A stretch of DNA of 64,000 bases. Source: an uncultured Clostridia bacterium (lineage in GTDB: Bacteria; Bacillota; Clostridia; Lachnospirales; Lachnospiraceae). Both the position numbers and the translations under genes were made by a program. Shown piece by piece: positions 27,741 to 37,418 of this stretch. The stretch's first letter is position 1. Every line of letters begins with the position of its first letter. Where the stretch lies: contig CAOKVX010000003.1 of assembly GCA_948472945.1 (NCBI GenBank), positions 62,001-126,000 on the forward strand, in the 5' to 3' direction. The notes beneath the pieces are model-generated. The model searched no databases. It had not been told where the DNA came from and saw only the letters and a program-made list of their open reading frames with translations.

Positions 27741-29309
27741 ATGATAAAACTGATATGCAATAGCGAGAGAAACGAGTATGATATTAAGCCGCTTGTAATG
27801 TCTTTTTTTCCCGGTGATATTATTGAATACAATATTGAAGACGTCGGGCGGATAGAGCTGAACTGGCAGCAGGGCGCAAATAATGAAGCGGATAGTAACA
27901 AAGCGGATGACAGGGTAATATATATTACTCTTGAAGACATAAAGATTAGAATGCGCGTTGTGTTATATGAAACAGATAAGTCTGACTGTATAAGCAAGCC
28001 GGACTTTATTTATGAAGAAATTATATATGACAGCATACCTGACTCGAAGAAATACAGAGATGACCTAAAGAGACTAATTTACAGGATATTAAGCAAGGCA
28101 ACGGGAAAGGTTAACAGGTGGGGTACACTCACAGGAGTAAGGCCGTCAAAGATAGCAATGGGATATCTGAAAGAGGGTCTCGGCCGCAGTGATATAATAC
28201 ATAAGATGCAGGAAGAGTATTACTGTTCGCAGAAGAAAGCCGCACTCTGTGCCGACGTCGCACAAAACGAACTGCGTATTCTTGATATGATAAATTATGA
28301 GACCGGTTACAGTATTTATATAGGAATACCTTTTTGTCCTACTGTATGTAATTACTGCTCTTTTTCCTCAATTTCACTGGAAAGTCTTAAGGACAGCGCT
28401 GCGCTTATGCGGGGTTATCTTGAGGCTCTTGAAAAAGAGTGTGCGGCAGCCGCACGATTATTCGGTGATAAGAAATTATGCAGCGTATATGTAGGCGGAG
28501 GAACGCCGACCGCACTCGACGAAGAGTGTCTTGCATGGCTTATGAGGATTATAAGGGATAATTTCGATGTGGGTGGCGCATATGAATTTAATGTTGAAGC
28601 CGGCAGGCCGGACAGTATTAATGAAAAAAAGCTTGATATACTTAAGATGGCCGGAGTTACAAGAATATCAGTCAATCCTCAGACAATGAAGCCCGAGACG
28701 CTTATGTCTATGGGCAGAAACCATACGGCTGAACAGGTGGTGGAAGTGTTTAAGCTTGCGAGGAATATGGGTTTTGACAATATAAATATGGATTTGATTG
28801 CAGGTCTCATGGGAGAAAGCCTGAATGACTTTAGAAATACGATTAATGTTATTGAGGAGCTTGCTCCGGACAGCTTTACCGTTCATTCGCTCGTAGTAAA
28901 GAGGGCTTCAAAATACAGGACGCAGTGCGAGAGGGAAGGTTTGATTTCATGTAATGACGGCATGAGGGCAGGAATTGTTGATGAGATGCTTGATACTGCC
29001 GCGGCATTTGCAGAAAAAGCCGGTTATATTCCTTATTATATGTACAGGCAGAAAAATAAAGCCGGACTCGGAATTAATAATGTCCTTGAAAATGTCGGGT
29101 ATTCAAAGTTTGGACGGGAAAGTATATATAATATAGTCATTATGGAGGAAAAGCAGACTATAGCGGCGTGCGGCGCCGGCGCCTCAACAAAATTTGTTGT
29201 TTCAGGAGGCGGTATTGAGCGATGTGAAAATGTTAAGAATGTAATGCAGTATATCAGCAGGGTTGAAGAAATGATAGACAGGAAGAAACGACTGATTACA
29301 GTGTTTTAA
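27741..29309 (+). CDS. hemZ: Coproporphyrinogen dehydrogenase-like radical SAM protein HemZ
   Basis: Radical SAM enzyme of the HemN/HemZ family, 522 residues from ATG 27741. The N-terminal ~180 residues are the HemZ-specific region with KVNRWGTLTGVRPSKIAM. The cluster motif is CPTVCNYCSF (CxxxCxxC, ~200), followed by YVGGGTPTAL and NVEAGRPDSI. Upstream in-frame starts overlap the hydrolase gene and were not chosen; no strong ribosome site is visible. No other heme genes are nearby, so coproporphyrinogen oxidation is inferred from family only. Confidence 0.85.
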   Translation: MIKLICNSERNEYDIKPLVMSFFPGDIIEYNIEDVGRIELNWQQGANNEADSNKADDRVIYITLEDIKIRMRVVLYETDKSDCISKPDFIYEEIIYDSIPDSKKYRDDLKRLIYRILSKATGKVNRWGTLTGVRPSKIAMGYLKEGLGRSDIIHKMQEEYYCSQKKAALCADVAQNELRILDMINYETGYSIYIGIPFCPTVCNYCSFSSISLESLKDSAALMRGYLEALEKECAAAARLFGDKKLCSVYVGGGTPTALDEECLAWLMRIIRDNFDVGGAYEFNVEAGRPDSINEKKLDILKMAGVTRISVNPQTMKPETLMSMGRNHTAEQVVEVFKLARNMGFDNINMDLIAGLMGESLNDFRNTINVIEELAPDSFTVHSLVVKRASKYRTQCEREGLISCNDGMRAGIVDEMLDTAAAFAEKAGYIPYYMYRQKNKAGLGINNVLENVGYSKFGRESIYNIVIMEEKQTIAACGAGASTKFVVSGGGIERCENVKNVMQYISRVEEMIDRKKRLITVF

Positions 29310-29411
29310 GTGTTTTTTATGGACAAAACTGTAAGTTGGTGTTACAATGAAATTACTTGAATAATGGGCAGAACTGAGAGGTGAAATGTAAAAACAGAGA
29401 GGAAAGAGAGC

Positions 29412-31139
29412 ATGGAGAAGAATAAGGTAAGGGCAGGTGGCAGCATCCGCTGGGCTCTGCTAGCGATGTCGGTGGTTCCGTCTGTGTTGGTATCGGTTAT
29501 TTTGGGAATAATTTCAATATCAACTATGCGGGTTGGAATGGAGAGGGAATCGCTTGAGGCTTTAAAAAATCTTTGTACTGCAGTCGGCTCCGGATATGAG
29601 GCAATGTCTTCCGAGCCTTTTTTGTTGAATGAGGATGGACATCTCATGAAAGGCTCGTTTGATTTGAGCTTGGATGAAACAGTTATTGACAGCTGGACAA
29701 AGGGATTGGATACTGATGTCACTATATTTTATGGCGACACAAGGATGTCCACGTCACTGCGGGATTTAGAGACGGGTGAGCGCATTGTTGGAACGAAAGC
29801 ATCGGATGATGTGATTGACGAGGTTTTGAAGAAAGGTAATGAGTATCTAACTTCGGATATTGTTGTCAATGAAAAGCCGTACTTTGCATGTTATCTGCCT
29901 ATTAAAGCGTCGAATGGGGATATTGTCGGCATGGTTTTTGCGGGACAGCCCAGAGAGAATGTGGAGGTACATATTAATAAGAGTATTTTTAACAATACTG
30001 TGCTTGCAATTATTCTTGCTCTTATTTTTGTTGTTATTTCAATATATGTATCGGGAAGGCTTGTAAAGGCTATTGACGGTACAAAGCAAATGATTAATAA
30101 TCTTTCGGCAGGTAAACTGAACAACTGTAACAAGGGCAGATTGCTGATGCGCAGGGATGAGCTCGGAGAAATGGCAAGAGCGGTAGAACTGTTGGATAAC
30201 AAACTGTGCGACATTGTCGGCAATATACAGAGTTCGTCGGGTAAACTGCTGGAATCAGGGAAAGAGCTTGAACAGCTTGCGTCTCAGACGAGCCGTAATG
30301 CAGAAGAGATAAACATGGCCGTGGAGGATATTTCTAAGGGCGCAACCTCACAGGCCGGAGATACGGAATCTGCAACGGGCAGTGTAATCAGCATGGGGAA
30401 TATCATCGGGAATATAGTTGATAATATAGGTAAGCTGAATGATGAGGCTAAGGAGATGCAGTGTCTGGAAAATGAATCTGCCAAGATTATTAAGGAGCTC
30501 AGCGCTTCTAATGATAAAACGGCTGATGCAATATTTAAAGTATCTGAAAATATACAGACTACGGACAAATCGGTAAACCGTATTTCGGTTGCGGTTGATT
30601 TGATTACGGAAATTGCCAGCCAGACTAATCTGCTTTCACTTAATGCCTCTATTGAGGCGGCAAGGGCAGGAGAAGCGGGAAGAGGATTTGCCGTGGTGGC
30701 ATCAGAAATACAGAAGCTTGCAGAAGAGTCGAATCAATCAGCTCGACAGATTTCGGAGATAATTTCTGTACTGTCTGACGATTCACAGAATTCACTGCGT
30801 CTTATGGACGAGGTAAAAGTGAATTTGAAAGACCAGCAGCAAAAGCTTACCGAGACACTTGAAAAATTTGGTAATGTAGCTTTGGGCATTGAGGAGTCAA
30901 GGAAAGGAACGGATGTCATAAATATTCAGGCGAAAGAATGTGACAGGGCAAGAAACAATATTGTTGATATTATATCTAATTTGTCGGCAATATCTGAGGA
31001 GAATGCGGCATCCACAGAGGAAACTAATGCGTCCATGCAGGAGTTGAATGCCACTATCAATCTTCTTGCAGACTCGGCTATGAATTTGAAAGAGCTTGCT
31101 GCTGCACTTGAAGAATACACTAGTTTTTTCAAGCTTTGA
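29412..31139 (+). CDS. Methyl-accepting chemotaxis protein
   Basis: Transmembrane chemoreceptor, 575 residues. TM1 at ~17-37, an extracellular single-Cache-like sensor (~40-190, with [20 protein letters not shown]), TM2 at ~195-215, then HAMP and a signalling domain whose hairpin tip reads [20 protein letters not shown]. It has no C-terminal CheR-binding pentapeptide; it ends in EYTSFFKL. The ligand is unknown. A hairpin follows the stop. Confidence 0.93.
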   Translation: MEKNKVRAGGSIRWALLAMSVVPSVLVSVILGIISISTMRVGMERESLEALKNLCTAVGSGYEAMSSEPFLLNEDGHLMKGSFDLSLDETVIDSWTKGLDTDVTIFYGDTRMSTSLRDLETGERIVGTKASDDVIDEVLKKGNEYLTSDIVVNEKPYFACYLPIKASNGDIVGMVFAGQPRENVEVHINKSIFNNTVLAIILALIFVVISIYVSGRLVKAIDGTKQMINNLSAGKLNNCNKGRLLMRRDELGEMARAVELLDNKLCDIVGNIQSSSGKLLESGKELEQLASQTSRNAEEINMAVEDISKGATSQAGDTESATGSVISMGNIIGNIVDNIGKLNDEAKEMQCLENESAKIIKELSASNDKTADAIFKVSENIQTTDKSVNRISVAVDLITEIASQTNLLSLNASIEAARAGEAGRGFAVVASEIQKLAEESNQSARQISEIISVLSDDSQNSLRLMDEVKVNLKDQQQKLTETLEKFGNVALGIEESRKGTDVINIQAKECDRARNNIVDIISNLSAISEENAASTEETNASMQELNATINLLADSAMNLKELAAALEEYTSFFKL

Positions 31140-31160
31140 GGATGCTTTGGCATATTAACC

Positions 31161-31179
31161 GCCCTGCATTTTGCAGGGC
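31161..31179 (+). terminator. Hairpin after the chemoreceptor gene
   Basis: GCCCTGCA/TGCAGGGC with a 3-base loop, followed by a partly T-rich run. Probable terminator. Confidence 0.6.
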
Positions 31180-31223
31180 ATTGTTTGTAATATAGGATAT
31201 AATGCAAAAGAGGTGCCTTATAA

Positions 31224-31868
31224 ATGAATAAAGCAGAAAGTGGAAATGTTGTGGAGGATATAGCCCACGATTTCGCTGAGGCCGTATCACACGGTATGAT
31301 TGTAAGCGAGCTGGCCGTATTGGTGGCAGAGGAGCTTGGCATGGACGGAGGGTTCTGCCGGAGTATAGCAGTCGCCGGATTCCTTCATGATATAGGGAAG
31401 CTTAAATTGTCTGAGGAACTGCATTTTGACAGGTCTAAAGCGATGGTTGTAGAAAAAATGAAATATGTGAGGATGCATCCAACATTCAGCAGGGATATTT
31501 TGTTTGATAATAATTTTGAGGACGACATTTGCAGAATTGTTTATCACCACCACGAGAACAATGACGGCAGCGGCTATCCTTCTAACATTTCGGAGGAGGA
31601 TATACCGGTGGGTGCAAGAATCATAAGGGTATGCGACGTATATGCCGCGCTGATATCCACAAGGTCATACAGGGAGGCGTTCAGCGAAAACATGGCTGTA
31701 CAGCTTATGATAGAGGAGGCAAAGCATTTTGACATGAAGATATTTCTCGCATTTATGAGGGTTATACATTCAGAGAGTTATTGTAAGGTTGAGAGGCTTT
31801 TGGAGAGAAAAATTGAAGATAAGGTTATAGAATATTTTGCAAATGATGTGCTGAAAAATATAATATAA
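31224..31868 (+). CDS. HD-GYP domain protein
   Basis: 214 residues. HD site FLHDIGK near residue 53 and the extended motif HHENNDGSGYP near 109 followed by GARIIRVCDVYAALIS, which is the HD-GYP signature of cyclic di-GMP phosphodiesterases. It is a single domain without a visible receiver or membrane segment. AGAGGTG precedes ATG 31224. Next to a chemoreceptor gene and after the flagellar block, a motility signalling role is likely but inferred. Confidence 0.85.
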   Translation: MNKAESGNVVEDIAHDFAEAVSHGMIVSELAVLVAEELGMDGGFCRSIAVAGFLHDIGKLKLSEELHFDRSKAMVVEKMKYVRMHPTFSRDILFDNNFEDDICRIVYHHHENNDGSGYPSNISEEDIPVGARIIRVCDVYAALISTRSYREAFSENMAVQLMIEEAKHFDMKIFLAFMRVIHSESYCKVERLLERKIEDKVIEYFANDVLKNII

Positions 31869-31969
31869 GATAAAATTATAATATACGATAATGTTAGAAA
31901 GTTTGACGTTGTTTTTGACTGCAAAGAACAATGTTTAATTATAAATATAATCAGAAAGGATTGATTGGT

Positions 31970-33757
31970 ATGGCAGAATCGATGAAAGGGTTGCATAGAA
32001 CCCACAGATGTGCCGAGCTTGGCGTCTCCAATGTTGGAGAAAAGGTTACCGTAATGGGCTGGGTACAGAAAAGCAGGAATAAGGGAGGAATAATTTTTGT
32101 CGACCTTCGTGACAGAAGCGGCATTTTACAGATTATATTTGAGGGAAAAGATATTGACGATGACGGATTTGCAAAGGCGGAGAAGCTAAGGAGCGAATTT
32201 GTCATCGCTGTTACAGGCGTTGTGGAGTCCAGAGGGGAAGCTGCCAATGCAAATATGGCTACGGGTGAGATTGAGCTGCGGGCGGATGATTTAAGAATTC
32301 TTTCAGAGTCAGACACACCTCCGTTTCCTATCGAGGAGAATAGTAAGACGAAAGAGGAGATGAGACTTAAATACCGCTATCTCGACCTGAGGAGGCCTGA
32401 CGTCCAGAGCAACCTTATGCTTAGAAGCAGGATTGCGGCGATTACGAGGCAGTTCCTTGCCGACGAGGGCTTCCTCGAGATTGAGACTCCGATTCTCAAC
32501 AAAAGCACTCCCGAGGGTGCAAGAGACTATCTTGTCCCGAGCAGGGTTCATCCGGGACAGTTTTATGCACTGCCTCAGTCGCCGCAGCTTTTCAAGCAGC
32601 TTCTGATGGTGTCGGGTTACGACAGATATTATCAGATTGCAAAATGTTTCAGGGACGAGGACCTTAGGGCCGACAGGCAGCCGGAGTTTACACAGATAGA
32701 CATGGAGCTCTCATTTGTAGATGTGGACGACGTAATTGACGTCAATGAGAGGCTTATCAAAAAAATATTTAAGGAGACGCTGGATTTAGACGTCAGCCTG
32801 CCGATTCAGAGGATTACTTATGCTGAGGCAATGGACAGGTTCGGTTCGGACAAACCTGACACGAGGTTTGGTATGGAGCTTCAAAATGTCACTGAAATCG
32901 TAAAGGGATGTGGCTTCGGAGTATTTACCGGCGCGATTGAGAACGGAGGCAGCGTAAGGGGAATCAACGCCAGAGGGTGCGGCTCGATGCCTCGAAAGAA
33001 AATCGATGCGCTTGTGCAGTTTGCCAAAGATTTTGGGGCAAAAGGACTTGCCTATATCCAGCTTTTGGACGACGGAAACGTAAAATCATCGTTTGCAAAG
33101 TTTATGACCGATGACGAGATGTCAGCGCTTATTAGCGCAATGGACGGTGAGGCCGGGGACTTGCTGTTGTTTGCGGCAGATAAGGACAAGGTGGTGTTCG
33201 ACGTTCTCGGCAATCTGCGCGTACACCTTGCCGAGCAGCTTGAAATTATAGATAAAAATGTATTCAATTTTCTCTGGGTGACGGAGTTCCCTCTTTTCGA
33301 GTGGTCCGAGGAGCAGGACAGGTTTACGGCAATGCATCACCCGTTTACAATGCCTATGGAGGAGGATATACAGTATCTTGACACTGACCCGGGCAGGGTG
33401 CGCGCAAAGGCCTACGATATCGTTCTCAACGGAACGGAGCTCGGAGGAGGCTCGGTGAGAATACATCAGGATGATATACAGGAAAAGATGTTTGAGAAGC
33501 TTGGATTTACGAAAGAGGAGGCTCAAAGCCAGTTTGGATTCCTGCTTACCGCATTTAAATATGGAGTTCCGCCTCACGCAGGCCTTGCCTACGGTTTTGA
33601 CCGCCTTGTAATGCTTATTGCGGGGGAGGACAATATAAGGAATGTTATCGCATTCCCTAAGGTTAAGGATGCGTCATGCCTGATGTGTGAAGCTCCTGAT
33701 ACTGTTGCCAAAGAACAGCTTGACGAACTGGGAATAGAGATTACAGAAGAGGAATAG
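31970..33757 (+). CDS. aspS: Aspartyl-tRNA synthetase
   Basis: Class II synthetase, 595 residues, the bacterial long form with the GAD insertion. N-terminal anticodon-binding OB fold (VTVMGWVQKSRNKGG), motif 2 region FRDEDLRADRQPEFTQIDME, and C-terminal motif 3 GLAYGFDRLVMLIAG. ATG 31970 is chosen with AGAAAGGA 9 bases upstream; the open frame from 31931 would add residues not seen in the family. Confidence 0.96.
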   Translation: MAESMKGLHRTHRCAELGVSNVGEKVTVMGWVQKSRNKGGIIFVDLRDRSGILQIIFEGKDIDDDGFAKAEKLRSEFVIAVTGVVESRGEAANANMATGEIELRADDLRILSESDTPPFPIEENSKTKEEMRLKYRYLDLRRPDVQSNLMLRSRIAAITRQFLADEGFLEIETPILNKSTPEGARDYLVPSRVHPGQFYALPQSPQLFKQLLMVSGYDRYYQIAKCFRDEDLRADRQPEFTQIDMELSFVDVDDVIDVNERLIKKIFKETLDLDVSLPIQRITYAEAMDRFGSDKPDTRFGMELQNVTEIVKGCGFGVFTGAIENGGSVRGINARGCGSMPRKKIDALVQFAKDFGAKGLAYIQLLDDGNVKSSFAKFMTDDEMSALISAMDGEAGDLLLFAADKDKVVFDVLGNLRVHLAEQLEIIDKNVFNFLWVTEFPLFEWSEEQDRFTAMHHPFTMPMEEDIQYLDTDPGRVRAKAYDIVLNGTELGGGSVRIHQDDIQEKMFEKLGFTKEEAQSQFGFLLTAFKYGVPPHAGLAYGFDRLVMLIAGEDNIRNVIAFPKVKDASCLMCEAPDTVAKEQLDELGIEITEEE

Positions 33758-33794
33758 GAAATGTAAGATGCCGTATATTAAGCAGCGGAAATAC

Positions 33795-33822
33795 GATATA
33801 TTAGGCGTGATATATTAGGCGT
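33795..33822. repeat. Perfect 14-bp tandem duplication
   Basis: GATATATTAGGCGT occurs twice back to back between aspS and galM. It is a short tandem duplication with no evident function. Confidence 0.8.
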
Positions 33823-33886
33823 AAAGAATTTAATTAATTGTATATTGTTATATATGTAGAGAATGATAGATTTGGAGGTTTACAAA

Positions 33887-34939
33887 ATGGGTATTACGGA
33901 AAAGGAGTTTGGAAATGCTGATGGCGGCAGGAAAGTTACAATGATTACGCTTACAAATAATAATGGTATGAAAGTGTCCTGTATTGATTATGGAGCAAAT
34001 GTTGTTTCGGTAGAGGTGCCTGACGGTTCGGGAAAGATTAAGGATGTCGCGTTGGGCTTTGACAATTTGCCGCAGTATGAGACTAATTTCCCGTTTTTTG
34101 GGGCGTTTATCGGCAGGCATGCAAACCGAATCGGCGGCGCGTCGTTTACGCTTAACGGAAAGACATACGAACTTGAGAAGAATGACGGTAAGAATAATCT
34201 TCACGGCGGCACGCCGGGATATCATAAGGTTATGTACGACTACAAAACCGATGAAGGTGAAGGCTTTGGCGCGGTTTCATTTACAAGGGTCAGCTCGGAT
34301 ATGGAGCAGGGTTATCCAGGAAAACTTGAATTTTCAGTTACTTACAAGCTGACTGATGACAATGAGTTTTTCATGATATACGATGCGGTGTCGGACAAGG
34401 ATACTATAGTAAACTTTACAAACCATTCGTATTTTAATCTCGACGGTCATGACGCAGGTGAGGTTTCTAATCATAAGGTTAAAATAAACGCCGCAAAGTA
34501 TACGGTCACGGCGCCTGACCTTATTCCGACCGGCGAGCTGGCCGGTGTCGCAGGTACTCCGCTTGATTTCACATCGGAAAAGAGGATAGGACAGGACATT
34601 GACGCTGATTTTGACGCATTAAAATACGGAGGCGGATATGACCTCAACTATGTTATTGACAAGCCGTTAGGTGAGTTTGCTCTTGCTGCTACAGCTATTG
34701 GAGAGGGCGGTATTAAAATGGAGGTGTATACAGACCTTCCGGGAGTGCAGTTCTATACAGGCAATAATATTGGACAAGGATTACCCGGCAAGAACGGTGC
34801 AGAGTATGGACCAAGGTCAGGCTTCTGCTTTGAGACACAGTTCTTCCCTAACTCATGCAATATAGAGTCGTTCCCGTCTTGTGTGCTAGAGGCCGGAAAG
34901 AAATTCCACTCGGAGACGATGTATAAGTTTTCAAAGTAG
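33887..34939 (+). CDS. galM: Aldose 1-epimerase (galactose mutarotase)
   Basis: 350 residues. It interconverts alpha and beta anomers of galactose/glucose in the cytoplasm. Conserved GAFIGRHANRIGGASF, NLHGGTPGYHK (with catalytic His) and NFTNHSYFNLDGH; the C-terminal PRSGFCFETQFFPNS contains the catalytic Glu. ATG 33887 follows GGAGG. A terminator lies downstream in the first accessory repeat cassette. A beta-galactosidase gene occurs at the far end of the window. Confidence 0.94.
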   Translation: MGITEKEFGNADGGRKVTMITLTNNNGMKVSCIDYGANVVSVEVPDGSGKIKDVALGFDNLPQYETNFPFFGAFIGRHANRIGGASFTLNGKTYELEKNDGKNNLHGGTPGYHKVMYDYKTDEGEGFGAVSFTRVSSDMEQGYPGKLEFSVTYKLTDDNEFFMIYDAVSDKDTIVNFTNHSYFNLDGHDAGEVSNHKVKINAAKYTVTAPDLIPTGELAGVAGTPLDFTSEKRIGQDIDADFDALKYGGGYDLNYVIDKPLGEFALAATAIGEGGIKMEVYTDLPGVQFYTGNNIGQGLPGKNGAEYGPRSGFCFETQFFPNSCNIESFPSCVLEAGKKFHSETMYKFSK

Positions 34940-35022
34940 GGAATTGTGACTTTGAATAGACGGCATCATTGATAATTTTAGAATTTTATAGAGAACATAA
35001 ATATTGTACGAGATTTAATTAT

Positions 35023-35120
35023 CTTTTAAAAGCAGTCAGTTTGGCTGCTTTTATTTTGTGGAAAAATATAATTTTTTATATATAATTATGTTATCTATGT
35101 ATTTGTTGACAAAATATTAG
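35023..35120. repeat. Terminator-promoter cassette, copy 1
   Basis: This ~98-bp block recurs at 39211-39308 with about five differences. It holds a terminator (AAAAGCAG/CTGCTTTT, 35028-35052, then T-rich DNA), an AT-rich middle, and the -35 half of a promoter. It marks the left end of the first accessory cluster. Confidence 0.85.
35028..35056 (+). terminator. Terminator after galM
   Basis: AAAAGCAG pairs with CTGCTTTT around a 9-base loop and a T-rich run follows. It is duplicated at 39216-39240. Confidence 0.75.
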
Positions 35121-35165
35121 GAGAAGTGTATATTTATATTAACATTTAATGTTAATATAAATATA
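35106..35165 (+). promoter_or_regulatory. Consensus promoter overlapped by a 37-bp palindrome
   Basis: TTGACA (35106-35111), 17-base spacer, TATATT (35129-35134). An inverted repeat with perfect 18-bp arms (35129-35146 and 35148-35165, one-base centre) begins on the -10 hexamer. It looks like an operator for a dimeric or tetrameric repressor, or a start-proximal RNA hairpin. The remaining ~260 bases before the first firm gene are AT-rich. Confidence 0.65.
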
Positions 35166-35330
35166 AGAATATACTGTAATTTTCAACTTGGATGAGAGGC
35201 AAGATGTGGTAACATAAATATATTTTATGAAAAAAGAGGTGAGATAATTTAAAGGTTTTCAGAAAACTTATATACAGAAGATAATATTTAATAGTGTTTT
35301 TAAAGGAGGTATAAAGTAAAGGTAAGACGT

Positions 35331-35387
35331 ATGAAAAACTATGTACTGAAAGTTAAATTAAAAATTAGTGTAAGGTTGGTACTGTAG
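35331..35387 (+). CDS. Possible 18-residue leader peptide
   Basis: Short frame from ATG 35331 with AAAGG 8 bases upstream. It encodes a basic, hydrophobic peptide (MKNYVLKVKLKISVRLVL). It lies in the long leader before the secreted-protein gene. It could be a chance frame; nothing else supports translation. Confidence 0.2.
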   Translation: MKNYVLKVKLKISVRLVL

Positions 35388-35423
35388 TTAGAAGTTATAA
35401 TTAATTCAGAAAGGAAAATTATT

Positions 35424-35792
35424 ATGAAAAAATTATTATATGACATTAAAAAAGTAACTGCTATGTTTGTATTAGCCGTGTTATTGGCATGTGCTATCTC
35501 GCCTGCTATACAGGCGTCAGAAAATGGGTCTAATGCTTTGATTAGAGAAGATGGATTATATAAAGCAAAAACCACAGCTACAGGTTATGACGACAGGGGA
35601 ATTCCATATAACATAGTAGTGTATGCACAAGTAGGCAGTTCAGCATCTACAGGAGTATATAAAAAAGGTGTAGGATCAGTATCTGTAAAATCAAAAGGGC
35701 AAGCATCCAAACCTTCTATGACCAGACATGGTTATGGAAGGGGAACAGAAAATAGAGATGTTGATATTTGGTGGAACGTAGTTATAAAATAG
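35424..35792 (+). CDS. Small secreted protein of the first accessory cluster
   Basis: 122 residues. Clear signal peptide (MKKLLYDIKKVTAMFVLAVL, likely cleavage after AIQA near 31). The mature part of ~90 residues is basic, rich in Gly, Ser, Tyr and Lys, without cysteine, and ends in RDVDIWWNVVIK. I recognise no family; a lactococcin-972-type bacteriocin was considered but the pattern does not match well. AAAGG precedes ATG 35424. The gene has its own promoter, a strong hairpin after it and an ABC transporter behind it, so it may be an exported peptide effector or its precursor. Confidence 0.7.
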   Translation: MKKLLYDIKKVTAMFVLAVLLACAISPAIQASENGSNALIREDGLYKAKTTATGYDDRGIPYNIVVYAQVGSSASTGVYKKGVGSVSVKSKGQASKPSMTRHGYGRGTENRDVDIWWNVVIK

Positions 35793-35845
35793 TTTAAAGA
35801 AGTTATTTATAAGAAACATAAATGGAATTAAATGAATAGATAAGC

Positions 35846-35905
35846 AACCTCCCATGTTTAGACTGAAAATATATTTAATATTTGTGGTTATACTCATGGG
35901 AGGTT
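35846..35905 (+). terminator. Attenuator-like hairpin between secreted protein and ABC genes
   Basis: Perfect 11-bp stem AACCTCCCATG (35846-35856) with CATGGGAGGTT (35895-35905) and a 38-base loop, with a few T residues afterwards. It would limit transcription into the transporter relative to the small protein. Confidence 0.55.
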
Positions 35906-35930
35906 ATTGTAACCGAAACAGGAGAAAATA

Positions 35931-37295
35931 ATGGGAAAAATAAAATTTATGGCAGAAGAATTTTTTCGCAGTTTTAGAAAAAACCTGTTTAAAAATATGC
36001 TTTTAATGGTTATGTTTTCAACCGGTATGATTATGACAGTGTTGATGGGTTCGTACTATCTGGATTTAGGGGAACTGAACTCTGAGCATCCGGGTTATAA
36101 TGATGAAAAAGGTACATGGTATGTAATCGGTGTGGTTAATGATGATACCACAGAAATGGATGAAAGTATAGATACAGTACAGGGATGCAGAAATATAATG
36201 GATTATTATGAGCGGCTGCATGATTCGGCTGAGCATCCGGTTATTTCTGTGAATACACATCAGGATTGCTATGTGAGGGAAGAGGATTTCCTTGCCTTGT
36301 TAGGAAATGTAAGCTATAAAAATTTTTTGGGTGAAGACAATCCGGATGTCGTGAGTATATATTTTTCTTCGGAGGAGAATGAAGATACGTGCGATGCTTT
36401 AGGTTTGAAATGCGCAATGCTTGATGATAGGGCGTTTGGAATGTTTGGACTTCGGACAGAGATAGGACAGGGATTTTCCGAAAGTAATCTGACGATACAG
36501 AATGCGTCGGATTACATTCCAATTGTAGTTGGAAATGAGTATAGTGGTATTATTTCTGTAGGTCAGTCGCTTGATATCAGTTTTCTGGATTACGCTTATC
36601 CTTGCAAGGTTGTGGGAATACTGGAAAAGGGTTCCATGATTCCGTGCGATGGAAGCGGCATGGATAATATGTTGCTGGATTCCCATATTATTTTCCCGTA
36701 TACTATACGGGTGGCAGAGGAAACTAGCAAACGAGAGGATATTGCGAGATATGCTGCGTTGGATAAAATGGCCTTGGAATTTAACAGTTCGATGGTCTGG
36801 GTAAAGGATGGCGGAGATTTTAGGAGTGCCGTAGCCCTATTTCGGGATATCGGGAATGAATTTAATTTTCCGCCGCTTGAACTGTATGATGCGCCGATGG
36901 GTCTTAGGCTATTGCGCAAAGAATCTGAGGCGCGAGTCCGGATTATGCTCATACTAACTCTTACCTTAATCGGCTTTACCTTATACGGGCTGTTTGCGAC
37001 CTTTTATGATAAGATACAGTCCAATAAAAAGACATACGGAATATATCGGATGAACGGCTGTCCAATGGGACTAATACTTTTTCCGTGTATTTTTGAAATA
37101 GCGGTAATTTTATTTCCCGCAGTTTTCGTGTGCAGATATATATTTTCTGACGAAAGTATTGGTTATGTCAGCGGTGATATGATAATCAGGGTGATGGCAT
37201 GTTTTATTGGATTGGTATTATTGCTCGGAACCGTATTTGTTACCTGTATTTTTAAAGGTGTAGATACAGAACAGTTGATACGGCAAAAGGATTAG
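35931..37295 (+). CDS. FtsX/MacB-like ABC permease, first subunit
   Basis: 454 residues. One N-terminal membrane segment (~20-42), a large extracellular domain (~45-335), then three membrane segments in the last ~120 residues: the MacB/FtsX topology used by mechanotransmission-type ABC systems. AGGAG precedes ATG 35931. It works with the ATPase and second permease downstream. Such transporters act in peptide export, peptide resistance or sensing; which applies here is not clear. Confidence 0.75.
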   Translation: MGKIKFMAEEFFRSFRKNLFKNMLLMVMFSTGMIMTVLMGSYYLDLGELNSEHPGYNDEKGTWYVIGVVNDDTTEMDESIDTVQGCRNIMDYYERLHDSAEHPVISVNTHQDCYVREEDFLALLGNVSYKNFLGEDNPDVVSIYFSSEENEDTCDALGLKCAMLDDRAFGMFGLRTEIGQGFSESNLTIQNASDYIPIVVGNEYSGIISVGQSLDISFLDYAYPCKVVGILEKGSMIPCDGSGMDNMLLDSHIIFPYTIRVAEETSKREDIARYAALDKMALEFNSSMVWVKDGGDFRSAVALFRDIGNEFNFPPLELYDAPMGLRLLRKESEARVRIMLILTLTLIGFTLYGLFATFYDKIQSNKKTYGIYRMNGCPMGLILFPCIFEIAVILFPAVFVCRYIFSDESIGYVSGDMIIRVMACFIGLVLLLGTVFVTCIFKGVDTEQLIRQKD

Positions 37296-37338
37296 AAATA
37301 GGAGGAAGAGTGAAAGAAAAAAGAAGAAAGGATATAAT

Positions 37339-37406
37339 GCAAACAAACATCTTTCACCCTTTGTGTTTGCGCCTCAAATGAAAATGAAAGCATTTTCGCT
37401 TGAGGC
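37339..37406 (+). promoter_or_regulatory. Paired hairpins before the ABC ATPase gene
   Basis: GCAAACA/TGTTTGC (37339-37370) is followed at once by a stem of GCCTCAA/TTGAGGC plus GAAAATG/CATTTTC closing an AAAG loop (37371-37406). The only ribosome-site-like GAGG upstream of the ATPase start lies in the 3' arm, so the hairpin could control its translation. Confidence 0.45.
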
Positions 37407-37418
37407 TTGGTGCAAAAT

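Noticed and set aside
35424-35792. Lactococcin-972-type bacteriocin
   Set aside because: Signal peptide and transporter context fit, but the conserved aromatic/glycine spacing of that family is not seen and the permeases are of MacB type.
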